Source: Haplomitrium mnioides
Lineage: Eukaryota > Marchantiophyta > Haplomitriopsida > Calobryales
Direction of reading: 5' to 3'
Length of the DNA: 35,053 nucleotides
Assembly: GCA_049999725.1 (NCBI GenBank)
Contig: JBNGIS010001142.1
Coordinates: forward strand, 1 to 35,053
Part shown: piece after piece, positions 33,152 to 35,053 of the stretch
Position numbering within the stretch: the first letter of the stretch is position 1
How the letters are laid out: each line of letters begins with the position of its first letter
Made by a program: the position numbers and the translations under genes
The notes under the pieces: generated by a model
Databases searched by the model: none
The model's input: only the letters and a program-made list of their open reading frames with translations
Told to the model about the DNA's origin: nothing

Positions 33152-33762
33152 ACGTGGCATCTTTGGAGGACTCCGCGAGATTTAGCTAAAACGTGGCATC
33201 TGTGGAGGACCCCGGAAGATTCAGCTGATTACGTGGCGTCGTTAGGGAGTCCGTGGGATTGTGGCGGGCATAGGGAGTCCGCGGATCTTTACCAAGAGAT
33301 GGCATACTCAGGGTGTCCGTGGGGCTTCAGAGGAAGCATGGCAAGCCCAGGAGATCCGTAGAGCTTTGAAAAAACGTGGCCGAAGGGGAGAGTATGTGGT
33401 CTTCATCGGAACCTAAGGTCAGCGCGACGGTCAAGCTCCCCTATTGAAAACGACATCGGATGGCAGGCTCTCGGATTACAAGGCATCATCAGAGAGCTCC
33501 TAGAGATTCAGTGGACACATGGCGGCGCGGCGGAGCCCGTTTGATTCCACGGAACCAAGTCAGCACGCCAGTCCGCCTTCCCATTTGAAAACGGCGTCGG
33601 ACGGCGCTCCTGCAGATTACGTGGCACTCAAGAAGGGTTCAATGGATCCTTCAGATCAAAGAGGAGTCAACCACGGAACCAGGTCAGTGCGTCAGTCCGC
33701 CTTCCCATTTGAAAACGGCGTCGGATGGCAGGCACAGAAGAAAGTCAGCCTTGACACGTGGC
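33152..33762 (+). promoter_or_regulatory. Cluster of six ACGTGGC motifs, 3' LTR
   Basis: Motifs occur at 33152, 33191, 33231, 33374, 33619 and 33756; the last forms CACGTGGC. They are in the same order as in the 5' LTR, although one of the matching positions (near 33479) has decayed and others are new. The number six is the same in both LTRs. Confidence 0.5.
33586..33730 (+). repeat. 124-bp tandem repeat in the 3' LTR (one unit plus partial)
   Basis: The TGAAAACGGCGTCGGA anchor occurs at 33586 and 33710, again 124 bases apart, against three anchors in the 5' LTR. This is a copy-number change between the two LTRs after or during insertion. Confidence 0.85.
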
Positions 33763-34655
33763 ACTTCGGAGGAGTCCGAGGGATCCTTCAGACTTCCTTG
33801 TCCGTCGGATCCTTCGGATTAGGATCCACGGTCATTTATGGAGCAAGGTCAAACTACCGGTCTAGCTTCTAGGTTGAATGCGGCGTCGGACATTGGCAAC
33901 GGAGGAAAAGTCAACAACAAAACATGTGTTCCACTAGATTCTACGGACTTGAATCCGCAGGAATCTCCAGATGCAAATCTTGGAGATTCTGTCGGACCTT
34001 TTTTCCACGGGATGCTTCAGAACCCTATTCTGCGGGTATCTATGGATGCGAATCTGCGAATTTCCTCCGGACTCCTTTTCCACGAGATTCTTCGAAACTC
34101 TGTTCCAAGGGGTTTTTCGGACTTGGGTTCCGTAGGAATCTTCGGAATCTCAGTCCGTGAGATTCCTTGGACTCACTCCTATATGACCATTGTACTTGGC
34201 ATCATTCAACAAACTGGCAGGACAAGTGTCGCAACGTACGTGTCCGAGCCTAACGAGAATAATGACATTTCGAACGGGAAGGATTTAGAGTAGCGCAAGC
34301 TTGGCGGTATACATGGACAAGCTCTGAATTCGATTGGGTTGATGTGCAAACAAGCTAGAGACGCGCCAACGATCTTGAGACAAGGAAAACGCAAACGATG
34401 TAAGGCAGGAGTGGGATTCCAATGAGAAATCACGTGAAGCGAGTGTACTCGTGCTGAGGGCTAGCACGGGTGGAGGTGGACTAGAGGGGTGCTGAGAATC
34501 GTTGGGCGGGGAGCTCTAGAGGCTCGGGCGATCTAGGTGGACTCATCCTTGTGGGTGGACCAGGAGCGAAGGTGGATCGATACGGGGTATTTGAAGGGGA
34601 TCCGTTCTATTGAGAATTTGGGAGAGATTGCCAAGTGGGATCTTGGGGTCGTCTC

Positions 34656-34991
34656 TAACAGCCGCTACTTTGAACCAGGAACAGGCTACTCAGAACAGGA
34701 CCTTTTTTTTTTTTGGAAAAATTGTGATTTTTCATATCAAAAAACATAAAAAATGAGGTTTATTTTTAAAAACAAAAAGTATATGAGTTTTTCCGGTTTG
34801 TTTTTTGTCATTTTAGCAACCATAATAGAGCAAAAGTCAATTTCGTTATGCAAAATCAATCAATATTAACAGTTTTTATGAAAACATTTGAAAACTCGAA
34901 TTTGTTTAAAATCATAAAAATTACGGTAAGTTTTCATCAAAAATTACATTTATCATTGATTACAATTCTAAGCGCAAAAGTTTAAATACAC
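34656..34991 (+). repeat. Right arm of the long inverted repeat
   Basis: It is the reverse complement of 1-340. It begins TAACAGCCGCTACTTTGAACC directly after D's 3' LTR breaks off. It includes a T-run and A/T-rich sequence and ends, as far as pairing goes, at 34991 opposite base 1. The remaining 62 bases (34992-35053) have no partner in the window because the left arm runs off the edge. The matching internal starts of the two arms (TAACARCCGCTAC) mark one defined end of the repeat family. Confidence 0.85.
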
Positions 34992-35053
34992 GTTCAAAGA
35001 AACTATTTTGAAATATGTTTGATTATACAAACTTGAGGCGCACGTACACATGG
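34992..35053. other. Right-edge sequence, unassigned
   Basis: Sixty-two bases lie beyond the region that can be paired with the left arm. They probably continue the same repeat, but nothing in the window allows a test. No gene is seen. Confidence 0.4.

Larger units (their letters stand above)
23392..34656 (+). mobile_element. Ty3-type LTR retrotransposon D
   Basis: This is a nearly full-length element: 5' LTR 23392-26640, primer-binding site, gag, protease, RT, RNase H, integrase, polypurine tract, and a 3' LTR from 32534 that is cut at 34656. The two LTRs are roughly 90-92% identical (hand count over the first ~290 bases), so the insertion is old, and substitutions are mostly transitions. 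The integrase ends in a GPY/F-like module and no chromodomain follows, which suggests a non-chromovirus lineage. Stops and frameshifts interrupt every domain. Its GC content is visibly higher than that of elements A and B. Confidence 0.95.
32534..34656 (+). repeat. 3' LTR of element D, truncated
   Basis: It is homologous to 23392-25627. It lacks one 124-bp tandem unit, and homology ends sharply at CGTCTCT (34656), where the right inverted-repeat arm starts. About 1 kb of LTR (the counterpart of 25628-26640) is therefore absent from the window and may lie beyond the repeat or be deleted. The six ACGTGGC motifs are all preserved despite roughly 8-10% divergence. Confidence 0.93.

Noticed and set aside
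1-35053. The whole window as one giant terminal-inverted-repeat transposon of about 35 kb
   Set aside because: The arms cut directly into element A and into element D's LTR, and no transposase frame spans the interior. Two independent insertions explain it more simply. Kept only as an alternative in the findings.

Overview
The window is almost entirely transposable-element DNA from a land plant. It holds at least three decayed Ty3 (gypsy) LTR retrotransposons, one of them split by another, and remnants of a different transposon-type gene pair. I find no intact host gene, tRNA, rRNA or CRISPR array. Long LTRs, nesting, gag/pol frames broken by stops and frameshifts, and many G-to-A type changes at conserved codons point to a large, methylated, repeat-rich genome. 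A gymnosperm, fern or lycophyte is my guess; the sequence does not prove it.

Layout, left to right. 1-340 is an AT-rich repeat arm whose reverse complement is found at 34656-34991 (about 92% identical by hand count). 341-4010 carries the 3' half (pre-protease, protease, RT, RNase H, integrase, minus strand) of element A. About 4011-17243 is element B, also minus strand. It has a ~1.9-2.4 kb direct repeat at each side (5582-7467 and 14812-17245), gag, two degenerate zinc knuckles, a protease remnant, RT, RNase H and integrase. A ~2 kb non-coding block lies where the start of its RT should be. 17249-19128 carries a gag with a perfect CCHC knuckle on the minus strand. Because A has no gag and this gag has no pol, I read the two as one element split by B, with CAATA flanking B on both sides as a candidate target duplication.

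20667-22120 (minus) is a decayed gene resembling the DUF7869 family (DDE-nuclease-like, typical of plant transposons). 22176-23236 (plus) is a divergent gene fragment with a ParB/sulfiredoxin-like GGNHN motif.

23392-34656 is the best-preserved element, D, on the plus strand and GC-richer than the rest. It has a 3.25 kb 5' LTR (TGTCA...TGACA), a primer-binding site, gag with three CCHC knuckles, protease, RT, RNase H, integrase, a polypurine tract and a 3' LTR cut off at 34656 by the right repeat arm. Its LTRs carry six conserved ACGTGGC (ABRE/G-box) motifs each and a 124-bp tandem repeat whose copy number differs between them. All three integrases have lost catalytic residues, so no element here looks autonomous.
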